From: Branchiostoma floridae
Taxonomy: Eukaryota; Chordata; Leptocardii; Amphioxiformes; Branchiostomatidae
Length of the DNA stretch: 64,000 bases
Reading direction: 5' to 3'
Assembly (NCBI RefSeq): GCF_000003815.2
Contig: NC_049993.1
Location: forward strand, 10,912,623 to 10,976,622
Position 1 is the first letter of the stretch, and each line of letters begins with the position of its first letter. Below are positions 1-12,695 of the stretch, one piece after another. The position numbers and the translations under genes are program-made. The notes beneath the pieces are model-generated. The model was not told the origin of the DNA and did not search any database. It saw only the letters and a program-made list of their open reading frames with translations.

Positions 1-1565
1 CTCTGCTGTCTAGAGGAGGGAAGAATAGGACAGGCAACTGAAGAATACTCATTAGAACAATCTATGCTGTGATGACCTTACAGCAGCAGTGAACAATAAG
101 ATGTACTGAAGAATAATCATTCTGATTGTGTGGATGTTCCCAATTGTAGCATTTCAATCAACAGTTAAAGATTGACAGATGGGCCACTAAACCCCAGTAT
201 TCAACCAAACAAGTTTTTCACTATTTGTTGATGAGTAAACAGGACAACTCAAAAAGCACAGCTCAGAAGAGAAGCTGACTAATACCAGTTGCAGTTTTTT
301 CTTCTCCTCATCCTGAATTTTCTCCAGTAGTTTGACCACTTCCACCTGGTTATAATCATCTCTGAGTCGATCCCTGATTGCGATGACATCGCTGGAGATT
401 CTCTGGAACTCCTAACAGATAGAGCAAGAAGAGTGAGACACTTGGAAGAAGCAGAAACTTTTTTCATGCATTTGATCATACTTTACTGTCCATATCATAA
501 CTGAATACACATGAGGGGACAAGCATGAATCACACAGAAAGATTTGTGTATTAAGTAGCATTTACCGCATTAAAAGAATTATGTTAAACTGATTAATCTA
601 ACAAGAATACACACCAAACTGTACTTTTTCAAAAATGCATAATCATGGCATCACATATTGACTTTAAATTGAAGATTTCTCCCAATTCAAACAACTAAGA
701 AGTACATTGTAAGTCCCAAAGACATGTTGAATGTTACAAATTGACACTGGCTTGCATGCATCCACTAAGAGAGTACTGACCTGTGTGACATCATGCACAA
801 GTTGACGGTATGGCGCAAAGTCATAATTTGGCGATGTGTTCAGGTATGTCTCAAAACCCCTGTATTAGAAGAAAAAGGTCTTTATTGGAATTTTGTTCTA
901 TATATAGCAATACATATATTAGTAAGTCAAGTCATGATTTTAGCACTTATATCTTAGGTGCATTGACCCAAAGTAAAAGATAACATGTAAAACAGTTAAT
1001 GTAAAAAGTTAATATCACCAATGATCTACTCACTCCTCAAACCTGCGGTACACTTTGATCCTCTCCTCCTGTAGACCATAGAACTCACGGATCAACTGAT
1101 GACACTCTGAGCCCTGGAAGAATATGGCATTGTATTATATACTTTGGTTTTAACCTCTTGCATAATACTAGTATTTGAAGTATCTAAAAAGTGTGATTAA
1201 AATATTAATTTGATATTTTAACCACACTTTTTAGATACTTTGAATACTAGTATTATGCAAAAGGTTATCAAATGTTCAAAGAAGGAAGTCCATTGATCAT
1301 ACCAAAACTTGGGGACGTTTTCCTATTATCATCTAGGTATTGCCTCCAAACTTTCACAGAAATCAGTCCCCGAGCAATTCTAATAATTTCTATACTACAT
1401 TAATTGTGTTGATGTTTAACTTTAATAGATTTACAGAGCCCATAACAATGTTCAGCGTTACACAGCACTTTTGCATTTAGTTGATTTGCAGCACATGTGA
1501 CGTTGCTGAATGACCAATTCTGTATCTTACAAAGTTTGCATACAACAAGAAATGTCCCCTACCAT
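1..1565 (-). CDS. REX1BD: REX1BD-like protein (Required for excision 1-B domain), 3' end outside window
   Basis: Minus-strand exons read from splice sites and phase: 1563-1565 (ATG directly before gtaggg), 1034-1113, 781-859, 286-411, and 1-9, where the window ends. Together they give 99 in-frame codons. The protein is short, helical and charged: a GSECHQLIREFYGLQEERIK start, RRFEEGFETYLNTSPNYDF, PYRQLVHDVTQ, then FQRISSDVIAIRDRL and a Lys/Glu-rich helix ending KKKLQL-TAE. The YDF-PYRQLVH and FQ-ISSDV-A-RDRL blocks are the signature I know from animal REX1BD (human C19orf60). The family is named after a Chlamydomonas DNA-repair locus; its biochemical role is poorly defined. The first exon is the weakest part, because only ATG is coding there and it was chosen because it abuts a GT donor in phase with GGC TCA. 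The gene is divergent from the CLIP4-like gene and shares its promoter region. Confidence 0.75.
1151..1267. repeat. Short palindromic (fold-back) element in REX1BD intron 1
   Basis: Two arms of about 55 bp (1151-1206 and 1213-1267) are near-perfect reverse complements around a 6 bp AT loop. Each arm holds the core cataatactagtatt and a shared taaaaagtgtg block. This looks like a miniature fold-back element or a long RNA hairpin. No target-site duplication is obvious. Confidence 0.75.
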
Positions 1566-1897
1566 TTTTGTCGCCTAGAGTGACTCTGTGTGCTCAAAAA
1601 CCACGATTACATTCACAGGATAGAAAATTCAGCTGCACACATGCTCTCAAACCCGGAAGTGAGTTCTTGGGATAGTCTATTCAGTTATCAGGGTTGTCTT
1701 AGAAGTACATTAAAAATCAAACTGCCTTTGACAAGATAGACTTTATTACATTACTATCATATGAAACTTACGTTCATAGTCTTTATAACAAAAATTGAAA
1801 AAGTAAATGGGAATATAATTTTGAGTTTCTACAAAATATGAATTTCCCCCTGTGCAATTGGTATCGTCAGCGCTATGCCCGGCGGGAAGTAAACAAC
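1566..1897. promoter_or_regulatory. Shared divergent promoter of REX1BD-like and CLIP4-like genes
   Basis: This stretch lies between the minus-strand REX1BD ATG exon and the plus-strand 5' exon that ends in a canonical donor at 2003. Head-to-head genes a few hundred bases apart usually share a promoter. I see no TATA box. CpG density rises just downstream (CGCGTGCGCGCG near 2094-2105), as expected of a CpG-type promoter. Transcript starts cannot be placed from sequence alone. Confidence 0.45.
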
Positions 1898-2003
1898 ATG
1901 GCGCATGTTTACAGTTGGACATCGAAGTTTGTCCGCGTTTTTAACACCGGTTCACAGCCGTAATGTCCGGATTTAGCTACCCATACAGGACACAAAGGTC
2001 CAG
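1898..2003 (+). other. Candidate non-coding first exon of the CLIP4-like gene with two abutting uORFs
   Basis: The exon end is set by the strong donor CCAG|gtaagc at 2003/2004. The next plus-strand acceptor (acacag, 4235-4236) precedes the CLIP4 start codon. An ATG at 1898 opens 21 codons closed by TAA at 1961-1963. A second ATG overlaps that stop (TAATG, 1963-1965) and runs 13 codons plus two bases to the donor; after splicing to 4237 it would stop within two further codons (about 15 codons). Both would be upstream ORFs that limit translation of the main frame. The true transcription start is unknown. Confidence 0.4.
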
Positions 2004-4236
2004 GTAAGCAGGTGGAAGCTTTTAGGTGTTCTTGATCTCTTTAGATCTACCTATATTATGAGAAATTGAGGTCAGATGTGATTGTTTGCTAAGACGCGTG
2101 CGCGCGTTGCTTGGTTAGTAATTATATTTTCCAGGCCATGCGGACAAGCTTTGATTTTCTCACTTTTTTTTTGCAAAATTTCACTCATCAGATGATACCA
2201 GCTTGTTCTTCCCATGTATGTTTGGCAAGTTTCCTGTGCATCCTAGCGTAGTTCTTGTTGTATAGGGTGTTTCAAAGTTATCCTTTTAATAGTTGTCAGT
2301 TTGCAGACAGTGCCCTGACTCCGCAGGGGGTCAGGTGAGCACAGGTTGACCGATAGCCAGGTGTGTGTTTGGCACGTGGCGTTGTTGTGGCAATTTCGGT
2401 TCTGTTTGTTGACAAAACCACAAGGAATGTGTACTACCCTAAGGAAGCTTTGACATTATAATTTGTTAGACGGTCTACTGCTGACTTTTGGCTATTCATC
2501 TTCATTTCCTTAATTTGCCCTTTTTTCCACGGTATTTCAATTAAGGCTCCTAACTACACAACAACAACTACACATTGTATTAAGGTTTGAGCCACAACAA
2601 AGATAACGTAGAAATGGAGAACACACAAAGTTGACAGTTATATGACTCAGTCATGTTTGAATGTAAATGAAACTTCTTGAGGCAATAATTGCATGTAAAC
2701 ATTGTAAACTTTATTGGGTATCTTGTTGGAGACATTCTTGTATAAAAACCTGACGTGATAGCCAGGCCAGGTAGACAGGCCAGGTAGCCTGGCCCGGTAG
2801 ACAGCCCAGCCTTTTAAGCGAACCCAACGATTGGAGTAGCACTTGTTTGATCAGGGGTTGTTCCAGTGTTGGTTCTGTTTGTATAGGGTCGGCTGAAGTG
2901 TTTGAAGGTGGGCACACTAACGTTTCCACGGTTTCACGCCTCTGGCTATCATTAGTTTCCACTTCATTACTGATGTTATACTGCATTTACAGCATGTACG
3001 TTCACAGCAGTTATTACTCCCTATAGTATTATGAAATTTCCAAGTAATGGTGACTGAGTGACTCACAATCTTGCAATGTTTGCAAATAAAACAATGATAG
3101 TAACACAATGACAGAGCATATGTCTGGACTGGGGTGTGGGAGGTCACACAAAAATTAAGAGCACCCCAAAAATGTTGGAATTTACAGTATATTCATACCT
3201 TGTAAGGCATGCTTTTGTACACTAGGCTCATGTGGTTGCTTTAGAAATGGTGAATTCATCCCTCCAGATTTTAACTTTCAGAGTTGATACGTCATAGTTA
3301 AGTTACCACAGAAATGTATCAAATGTTCACGTAAATTCACTTACTATAAAGCACTATGTTGTATCATGGTTGCAATCCAGAACTTCATAACAAAGCAAAT
3401 TTACCTGTTCCTGCCAGAAGTTCCATGTTTAATCAAAAGCTTACTACACTGTTTGTCAGCAAAGTTGTCTCCTCACTTCTAATGTCTGATGTCTGTTTCC
3501 AATGTTACATTGTATGTGGTGTATGATATAGTCATTATGTAGACTGGTCAAATTTATTATTGTTTGAAATGCCTTGTGTGCATAGATCACTTTGACAAGT
3601 AAGCAACTTCTGTTCCATGTTGCAAAATATTTTAGTTGAATGTACAAATGCCCACAGTAGGTGTTTAATCATCATTATTGAAACCTACTAGTAGGTACTG
3701 TTGTGGAATTAATTACACAATTACAGGTAGTTGATTGACAGTATCTTGGTCACATGATCTTCCCATAATTTGTCTATAATAACAACTATCACATACCTCC
3801 TGCTCAATGTAACTTACAATACCTTAAGTGTGTATTGACTTGTCATCAGCCTCAATCTGCACAGTTACATGTAGTATCATTTAGTTTTAGGGAGTACTAC
3901 CTAACAAGGTATATTTAACATTATGAGCTTATAATGTCAGATTCTTTAAAAACATTTTTTAATATGATATCTATTTAGGTCATCTGGAAGGGGCTATCTC
4001 TTTAATTGGACACATGAATCAGTAATGTCTGTAGACAACAAGGACTGTTGGCATCGCTTCGTTTAGTTTAGGTAGAGCTAACATCTCTTTTAAAAGTCGT
4101 TTTGAATGTATCAGTAGGTCCTTGCCAAGTATTTAGTAATGTGTACTTGTGTGAAGCAATGTTGTTTATAACTGGGGTGATTTACAACTGTGTATAGCTT
4201 TAAGTTAAGATAACACTTTTGCCTACCATTACACAG
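2004..4236 (+). other. Intron 1 of the CLIP4-like gene (5' UTR intron)
   Basis: About 2.2 kb of AT-rich sequence between the 2003 donor and the 4236 acceptor. A short CCAGGCCAGGTAG-type direct repeat sits at 2762-2810. I found no coding exon or conserved element in it. Confidence 0.45.
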
Positions 4237-4253
4237 TCCCTGAATGAAGTAAA

Positions 4254-7200
4254 ATGGCGCTGGGTGACCACAAGGCTGAGTCCGAGACACAGGAGAACGG
4301 CCACGCAAATGGCGAGCTGTCTCCTACCAACTTCTCCGTTCCTCCGCGTGAGCGGCCCATGATCCACCGTGCCACCGACGCCCCATTGTGCGAAAGGTGC
4401 CGTGACTTAGAGCTGACGTTTTTCGACCCAGACTGCCCGGGATGCCAGCTGCTTCTGCAGGACATGAACCTGTCAGTCAGTCAGATCTTCGCCATTATCA
4501 GACAGTGGGTGCCGCAGGTACAGCGGAGGATAGACATTCTCGGAGAGGAGGTTCGTCATTTTGGATTAAGTATAAAGAAACAACATCCAATTTGCATGTA
4601 ATTTGCCAGGAAGAACATAAAAGCAATGATGGGAAAGTCTGTATATTGCACAGTTTCAAGAAGTCAATATGGTCCAGTCACTCCAGTGCAAGTTTTCCTC
4701 CCAGCCCTCTTAGTTTTTATCCATGCCACTCTTGCTCTAGACAATACTCTCTGTTTTTGGTAACTTGTTTTGCCCCTTACAATAGTAGCATTCCAAAGGA
4801 TTGTAACACTAACATCAGTAGTCGTGTTATTATTTACCCTTAATGGTAGCGGTTAATCTTTTTGCAGGTCCTGAGAAGGGGAGCTCATGTGAACGATCGT
4901 GATGGCTTGACTGACATGACGTTACTCCAGTATGCCTGCAAGGCAGGTGCAACTGGGATTGGCAGTGTTGAAGCAGGTGACTTTTAAGAGCCAACTCTAT
5001 TCTGCATATTTTTTTCTACTTCTCTGTTTCCAGTGCTCAAAATACCCCCTTGCACACTTGCAAAGGCAACTGTGAGAAGCAGTTGCTTGGTGCAACTTAA
5101 TCTTAAACCTAGGTAGCGCAGTGTGCAACCGGAAATTCTGCAGTTGGAACACCGCTTTCCCCCCACCTACGTCCACCTATGTGCATAAGCTTTTGCATTT
5201 ATTTCTTGATAAGATAAGATAAAACAGAAGTAGTTACATGTAACTGGAAGAAAAGATAATGCATAGTAGCTGATTTGAAGAAAGTAATAATTTGGAAGTG
5301 AGGCAACCTGAAATGTCGATTGCGCAACCTGGCTTTTGACTCAGGTTGCCGCCTAGGCACCCTGACTGAAAGAAGTATTTGGAGCACTGTTTTTTTCTAA
5401 ACCTTTTAAATGACACCAAAAAAATGCACAGAATTTTCTGCTTCAAAATGCATGATAGAGCTTATAAGATAAAGTCGAAAAAAAAGAAATTCCAAAGAGA
5501 TTCCACAACTTCTGTCTGCATTTCCAGCATCAAGACTGGCAGAGCTGCTGATCTCCAAGGGCGCAGAGGTCAGAATCCGCTCCAGATGGACCAACATGGC
5601 CGCCCTCCACTATGCAGCGTACTTCGACGTGGCTGTGCTGATCAGCATGCTGTTAAAAGCATCTGGCGGGAGAGGTAAGACTGAGAGGTTCTAAAGCCGG
5701 GCTGAAAATCTGTATTGAAAATGTCCTTGGCTTTTGTCATTGCCCATGTCTCATACATTATGTGAGAAGCAAACCCTCTGACAGGTGTCTGCTCCATGCC
5801 AAACCCATAGATGAGAAGTTGCTAATGAATTATGGATATGAATTTGAAAATTTTGAATTGAATATTGGAGGTAATCTGCTATCAAACTACTAGGTCACCA
5901 TTAGAGTTAGTTAGGTCCTCTTATACAAGTTTGACTGTACTCGCACCCCCTAGGTATGCCCAGGGTTAGATAGTGAGGTTGAAAATAATTTAGCATTTTT
6001 GCTTGTGTTTTGTGAGTGGAAGATCTTGTTGAACCACCTTTTTGGTGCAAGATTTGCAAGAGTAATTACTGCACTACCATATATTTACAATGTGTGAAAA
6101 TTAGCCATATTATCATTATTATTGTAGTCACAATCATTAGTAATTGCACAAAACGTAGGAAGTAAGCAGTGTTTCTGGGAATACTCAGGTAATTTATGCT
6201 CTAGAAAACCCAGCTATTGGGTCGGAGAACAAACCTTGAAACATTGGACCATGATTATTTCTGACTTTTTATGGCCCCTTTGATTGCCACCTGTTGCTAA
6301 CACCTGTGTCAGGTGTGTTAGTATGGGGATAGTCTGGAGTAACATCCCTGTCCACCTGGTTCTACGCTTTTACTTTGAAAACTCCGGTAACATTTACCTC
6401 CTAAGTCTGTCCTACAAGTTACATGATAAATTTGTACATGTTTAACTTTAACTGCATTTCTAAAGCACCATTATTTGTTAACCTTCAGCATGCTAAGATA
6501 GCTATTTAGAACCAAATTTGCATTGCTTATGGGGTTAGGCAGCAGTGTGAAGGTCAAGTGTATATACATTTTTGTAGTTTTATCCAATTTAGTATACATA
6601 CAAACTGTTAACTATTTTCTGACAACTTGTTCATGATGAAAGTCTTTGTTGTTACGTATATTTCTGGACCAGCCATGGTAGCGTTAAAATTTAATCTCTT
6701 TTTGGAATAGCATTTGACTTCTTAACTGGTTCTTCTGTGGGAAAATTGATATTGCTGCTGTGAAAATTGGCTGAGTTTGTGTGTGTGAATGAAGCAGGTG
6801 CCAACAACTGCTTTGCTTAAGGCTTTATTTACTCACCAGTTATTCATACCACAGGTGTTATCTGTACATGACTACAAAGCAAACTACTTCTTTACAACAC
6901 GCTGACCCCCACTGTGCACTTCTCTGCTGAGAAGTTGATTTTTCTCTGTTGCTAGGCTTTGTCACATTGCACGTCGCAATCATGTCTCTTGTTTGAAAAT
7001 CCAGTCCGTTACAAACTTTTGTTCTGTATGTTTGCACCAAGCAAACAGCTGTGACCTACATGTGTATGGAATGTTATAACAGTCTGTTTGAAAAGTTACT
7101 ACCAGATTAGAGTGTTAAACGTTTGCAAACATATAACATAATCGTCACTCAAATACATGTACACAAGGAAAGAAGATACTGTAGTATGGTGGAATTACTA

Positions 7201-10200
7201 CAATATACAAAGAATGGGAAAATTGTAGCTCAGGGTATCTTAGTGTAGTTGAGAAAAATAAGTTATACAGTTATACAGTTATAAGTTATACTGTATGATA
7301 TAACAACCCTTTGTTTGAAGTAAAATGGTATCCTCCATGGATTTGGATATTTTGTGACTAGAAGAGTTCTGATCTTTTTTCAGCTGACTTCTCTCTCGGT
7401 TTCCTCCAGATGTAGATAACTTATGCCGAGAGTATGACAACGGCACGCCGCTGCACATCGCTACCACAAACCTCTGCTTCGAGGCTGCTCGCTGCCTCCT
7501 CCAACATGGCGCTGACCCAACGATAAAGGACGGAGCCGGGCGCACGCCTTTAGAATGCATTCCAGACACATCAGGCCTGGACGCCACGTCAGAAACTGCC
7601 ATCGTTGCCACAAAAATGCGAATCTTGCTGAAGGATGCAGAGCCACTGACATTGCAGAAAAACGCACCTCAGTACGACATGCCGAGCTACGAGACTGTAT
7701 CAGGGAAGGTGCTGCTGTCATCCAGGGGGCTGAAACTGGGGGAACGGGTCATCATCGGGGGAGTAAAGGCAAGTTACTAAAAAGCATGATTTTGATGTTT
7801 GTTGTCATAGAGAAAGTTATGCTCAGCATTATGTTCTATTGAATAGAATCTAGTTTGGCTTTTGATATGTGCTGATTGCTGAACATAAAAGATGAAATAT
7901 TTTGATTCCAGGAACTTACTGTAAATGCAGAAATATTCGCGGTGGATTAATATTCGCGGTTTTCGCGGCGGCCGCTTCACCGCGAAATTAAATCCACCGC
8001 GAATATTTCGTCTGCTGGCGCCGCCTAAGGTGCCCCTTTTCCGCTCCATGTAAATACTACTACTGTCTTTGTCACTGTACAATGAAATGTTGGACATACT
8101 TACTAAGGTAAAGTCTTGACTGAAGACACACATGTAATTTTTTCATACGACCAACTGTATTACAGTACTGTACAGTATGTTCACCATGATACAAAGGTCG
8201 TACTACTGTATACTATTACGTATTGAGAGGGTAGATACGATTAGATCAGTAACAGTGGCTCACGCAAGAACAAGTCAAAAGCATGGAAACTGTTCTATCC
8301 GTCTGTATAGGACCCTTACCGGGTAACCAGAAAGTGTTTTCCGACTGGCGGTTTGTAGAGGCGCCGGGTTTTACACGGCAGTTCGTGACTACAGTGCAGT
8401 GCTGAAAATGCATTGAATTTCGCGGGATGGCGCTACCGCGAAATTAAATCCACCGCAAAATGTCCATTTTGCCGCTACCGCGAAATTAAATCCCCGCGAA
8501 ATTAAATGCATTTACAGTATTTCAATGTTTGAATGGAAAATCTATAACAAATCAACTTCAATTGTGCACAATAAAAAGGCATGTAAGTCAGTTTAATTGG
8601 GACTGAAGCACCAAGAAAAGTGCCGGGATGGAGATTATTTCCCTACATATAATAACAGAATAAAGAATTTTTTTCAGATGGGCACGCTCCGATTCTGTGG
8701 CACGACAGAGTTTGCATCAGGCGTGTGGGCTGGGATTGAACTGGACGAACCTGAGGGGAAAAATGATGGCAGCATCGGTGGGATCTACTACTTCAAATGT
8801 GCTCCTAAACATGGTGAGACGTGTTCTATTTTTTTGTAGAACTCATAATTACATCAGAGATATAATGTTATACAGTTACACTTCAAGATTTGCTTTTGAG
8901 GAAGTTGGCGGTCATTGTGAGGCAACATTCTAGATGAGTTCTATGTTTTACATGGAAACCAATTGTTTGCTGTGGGTTTTTTTTTCACAGTTTGATAGAG
9001 CACTCTTGATATTTCCCTACAGGCATCTTTGCTCCCCTGTCCAAGATCACCAAATCTAACTCCCCTGCCACCACCCCTCGGGGCAGTCGTCCCTCCACCC
9101 CCCAGCGCCGCAGGCTCTCAGCACCAAAGATGGACTTCTCACACGTCACCGCTAGGGTGGAAACAGGTGGGGCAGGAAACATCAGGAAACAACAAATTCA
9201 GTCTTGGAAGTGCACTAAGTCTTGTCTTTTGATTAGGCTGATGATAACAGTTCTCATCCAATATGCACAGAAGACAATGAAACAGACTCCATATTAGCTT
9301 TCAGGAAGTGGTAATAGTAATCATTCAAGTTGCAAAGAAAATGTGTCCATGCCATATATTCTATTATGAATAATAGTAAACTAGACAGGTATTAAACACA
9401 CAAAAATGTTCATGTTTGTCTCATAAGAACCAGGTTTGTTAATTGTTGTCTATAACATCACCATGACACCAGTATAATCTTAGTAGGTTATAATCCAATT
9501 TTTCCCTTCCTTTTCTCTTCAAGCTTTTTTTGGGTTCATTTGATATGAACTTTTCTATTGATTCCAGGACTTCGGAAGAGGTCATCCAGCATGACCTCTG
9601 AGCCTGGAGAGCTAGAGGTCGGAGACAGGGTCATCGTGGCAGGTCAGAGGACAGGGGTCATCAGGTTCAGTGGGAAGACTGACTTTGCTCCAGGTAAGGA
9701 TGGAGACATGTTGGTAGTGATTATTGCTGGAGATGTAAGTGACAAGACTAGACAAATGCTACATGTACAAGACAATTTGGTACCTGTTGTGGCTGTATGA
9801 TTGTACATGTGTCTGCATCACAAGCAAATCCAAATTCCATGCAGAAGTAAAGTAGAAGTAAAGTAGAAGTAAAACTTTCAGACATCTGACATATTGTGTA
9901 CCCTTGTTTTCCCCAGGCTGGTGGTACGGTGTGGAGTTAGACAAACCCCGGGGGAAGAACGACGGCTCCGTGTCAGGGGTTCGTTACTTCAGCTGTGAGC
10001 CCATGAAGGGTGTGTTTGCACCCCCCTCCAGGGTCACAAGGTAAGTCAGAAACAAGAGTGGAAGCCCAGGTACAAAGATTTTCTCTAGTGGTTGTCAGGA
10101 CCTAAATGAAATGGTTGCAGAGTTCATGAATTTTCTTTGATTTAGTCTACAAGTTACACAGCACTTTTTTTCTTTGATTTATCCTTTGTGCCTTTGATTA

Positions 10201-12695
10201 TAAAATGACTTCTGATTTTATTGTTTACTTATTCCAGTTACATGCATGTGGCTAGCATAGAAAATATTCTTTATCATATTTGCAGACATATATTTAAACA
10301 ATGATCATTGTTTTGTTTTTTACTAAGTTTGTTTTGTATGCTTCAGTTTTGTTTGGTCCCTTTTATTTCCAGAGCTACTCCCTCTCGTATGGGCTCCATG
10401 GAATCTTTGTCAAGTGTGGGAAGTGACAGTAAGTAGTCAAGTAAAGGTCAAAATATGAATGGGTCAAGGTCATGTATTTTTTTTTAGATTTTTGTCTCTG
10501 TTCTCTCTCTAAGTAGTCAAGTGAAGGTCAAAATATGAATGGGTCAAGGTCATGTATTTTTTTAGATTTTTGTCTCTGTTCTCTCTCGTTCGGTATTGGT
10601 GTTGTTTTCAACTAGTAATATCTGTACTGTTTGATTGACAGTTTCATCCGTCCACCGCACGGCCAGCAGCGCATCCTACAGTGGCCGCAGTCCGCGAAGA
10701 GACCGGGTCCTCCTACAGCGCAGGTTAGCGGTTATTGTTATTACAGACATACATGTGTCCTCCTACAGCGCAGGTTAGCGGTTATTGTTATTACAGACAT
10801 ACATTGTACATGTGTTGACTACACCTACAGCGCAGGTTAGCGGTTATTGTTATTACAGACATACATGTGTCCTCCTACAGCGCAGGTTAGCGGTTATTGT
10901 TATTACAGACATACATTGTACATGTGTTGACTACACCTACAGCGCAGGTTAGCGGTTATTGTTATTACAGACATGCATGTGTTGACTGTTCCTACAGCGC
11001 AGGTTAGCGGTTATTGTTATTACAGACATGCATGTGTTGACTGTTCCTACAGCGCAGGTTAGCGGTTATTGTTATTACAGACATGCATGTGTTGACTACA
11101 CCTACAGCGCAGGTTAGCGGTTATTGTTATTACAGACATGCATGTGTTGACTGTTCCTACAGCGCAGGTTAGCGGTTATTGTTATTACAGACATACATGT
11201 GTTGACTACTCCTACAGCGCAGGTTAGCGGTTATTGTTTTACAGACATACATGTGTCCTCCTACAGCGCAGGTTAGCGGTTATTGTTATTACAGACATGC
11301 ATGTGTTGACTGTTCCTACAGCGCAGGTTAGCGGTTATTGTTATTACAGACATGTGTTGACTGTTATAATTTTCCAAGCCTGACTACCATCCTTAGTAGT
11401 CACCACTGGCTCAGAGCCAGCATGCACAGTTATTATGGAGGAATATTCAGTCTAGTCTTTCCCTGCTTGATTGGGATTTCACTTGTTTCAAATGTCAGTG
11501 AAGCTAACGTTGTCTTCCAGTATTTAGAATGAATATTCCAAATAACCAGTAAACCACCTTTTTAAAAGTCTAAAACACCAGTTTTGTACAGCTGTTACAA
11601 TGAAATGGGATTTGCGGATTTTAAGAATTTTAAAACCATCCTGAGAAATTGCCTGCTAACGTCATACCATACATCTGATACATCCAGGCTAATATTTTCA
11701 GTTAGTGATGGCTAGAACCTAAATGTCTTGAGTCTGTGTAGTCCACAAGTGAACAAACAAACTGTACTCACAAACATGTTGAAAGCTTTTGAACTTTGAT
11801 ATTGTAATTCCCCAGTGCCAAGGCCACCCCCTTCAAGAGATCCCTGAGCGGCTCGGGTCCTGTGGACTTCGCCCTGACGGAGGGGATGACGGTGCTGGTC
11901 TCGAATATTAATGAGCTGGGAACCATCCGCTATATCGGACCAGCAGACTTCGCTGAAGGAGTGTGGCTGGGTGTGGAGCTTAGAGCTCCAAAAGGTAACC
12001 AGTTGAGCTTCAACGTGCTTTACTAGTTGAGATGATGCTAGTCCATTTGCAAGAAGCCACCAAACAATCAGTAAAACCACATGACAAAAATTAGATTGGA
12101 AGTTGCCTGACAAAGTGTATAGTTTACGTAATGGCTGACAGGCTGAATAAAAGTTCAAAACTTGAAATATGCAGCTCCAGATGTTTTTCTGAGGAGGGAC
12201 TGCAGTGTGCAAGATGTCGGTAGCTTGAGGGATGAATCTACTGTACTATAAAGTGTATACATAATCCTGTTTTTAAACATATAGAAAGTGGCAATTGTCA
12301 CAGGTTTAATTTGATGCACTTACAACACGGTCTATATTTTTAACAAACCTTCCTCAAGAGTAGTAAAAGTTAAACTACATGATAATTATCAGCTTTGTAG
12401 TATAGTATGTTGTTTTATCAAGTGCAGATTATACATGTATCATTGTTACCTGTATGCCTTTAAAACATTGATTGACCCCCCTCAATGCATTGCAGGCAAG
12501 AATGATGGCTCAGTGAAGGGAACCCGATACTTCAGCTGCAGGCCGAGCCACGGGCTGCTGGTACGACCGAGTCGCGTGACGTGTCGCGGAATCAACGGCA
12601 CCAAGCTGCTGGGTGGAAGAGACCAAAAGGGCTTTGGTCCGGGGGTGCGAGCTGACCGCAGCAGCGTGGACATGTCCTCCTCCTTCATACAATAG
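4254..12695 (+). CDS. CLIP4: CLIP4-like CAP-Gly domain linker protein with ankyrin repeats (complete)
   Basis: Twelve coding exons: 4254-4550, 4868-4976, 5528-5674, 7410-7768, 8678-8813, 9023-9166, 9568-9693, 9917-10040, 10373-10428, 10642-10723, 11816-11994, 12496-12695. They sum to 1959 bp, 652 codons plus stop, with every phase matching. N-terminal motifs [10 protein letters not shown] and [10 protein letters not shown] are the CLIP3/CLIP4 signature. Ankyrin repeats cover roughly residues 105-225 ([42 protein letters not shown]). CAP-Gly 1 lies near 285-352, CAP-Gly 2 near 408-481 and CAP-Gly 3 near 541-612; each has an intact GKNDG motif, which in this family binds C-terminal EEY/F of tubulin and EB proteins. 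Linkers are Ser/Arg-rich. Three CAP-Gly domains point to CLIP4 rather than two-domain CLIP3. The likely role is microtubule plus-end or membrane association. The acceptor after coding exon 4 pairs with a GC donor. Confidence 0.93.
7769..8677 (+). other. GC-AG intron inside CAP-Gly 1 of the CLIP4-like gene
   Basis: The exon ends GTA AAG and is followed by gcaagt at 7769-7774; the acceptor is tttttttcag before ATG GGC at 8678. Using this GC donor keeps the CAP-Gly spacing between ERVIIGG and MGTLRFCG identical to the family. The only nearby GT (in ggagtaaag) would delete two residues. The intron also hosts the 599 bp MITE at 7919-8517. Confidence 0.75.
7919..8517. mobile_element. MITE family A, full-length copy (599 bp) in a CLIP4 intron
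   Basis: Terminal inverted repeats CTGTAAATGCA and TGCATTTACAG are each flanked by TA, as in Tc1/mariner-type insertion. The interior is a chain of CpG-rich near-palindromes (ttcgcggtgg, ccgcgaaattaaat) that could fold on themselves. No ORF. Related copies lie at about 49010-49195, 53533-53633, 56213-56421 and 59276-59484. Confidence 0.8.
10431..10587 (+). repeat. Direct duplication of about 80 bp at the start of CLIP4 intron 10
   Basis: Copies at 10431-10510 and 10511-10587 share the block ggtcaaaatatgaatgggtc and a following tract of T and CT. The first copy begins inside the splice donor of exon 10 (10429-10434). The second copy lacks the GT and so does not recreate the donor. Confidence 0.85.
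10711..11365 (+). repeat. Minisatellite of 12 units made from the 3' end and splice donor of CLIP4 coding exon 10
   Basis: Twelve copies of cctacagcgcaggttagcgg occur, the first being the true exon end and donor (CGCAG|gttagc at 10723). Units are about 50, 55 or 62 bp and differ in a variable block (acatacatgtgtcctcc, acatgcatgtgttgactgtt and similar). Each unit repeats a donor-like cag|gttagc. It also has a pyrimidine-poor but AG-ending segment (gttattgttattacag) resembling an acceptor, so each unit could act as a 27, 32 or 39 nt micro-exon. The spacers are not unique sequences, so this is not a CRISPR array. Confidence 0.93.

Noticed and set aside
10711..11365. CRISPR-like repeat array
   Set aside because: The variable blocks are not unique spacers, the genome is animal, and the repeat is an exon-derived minisatellite.
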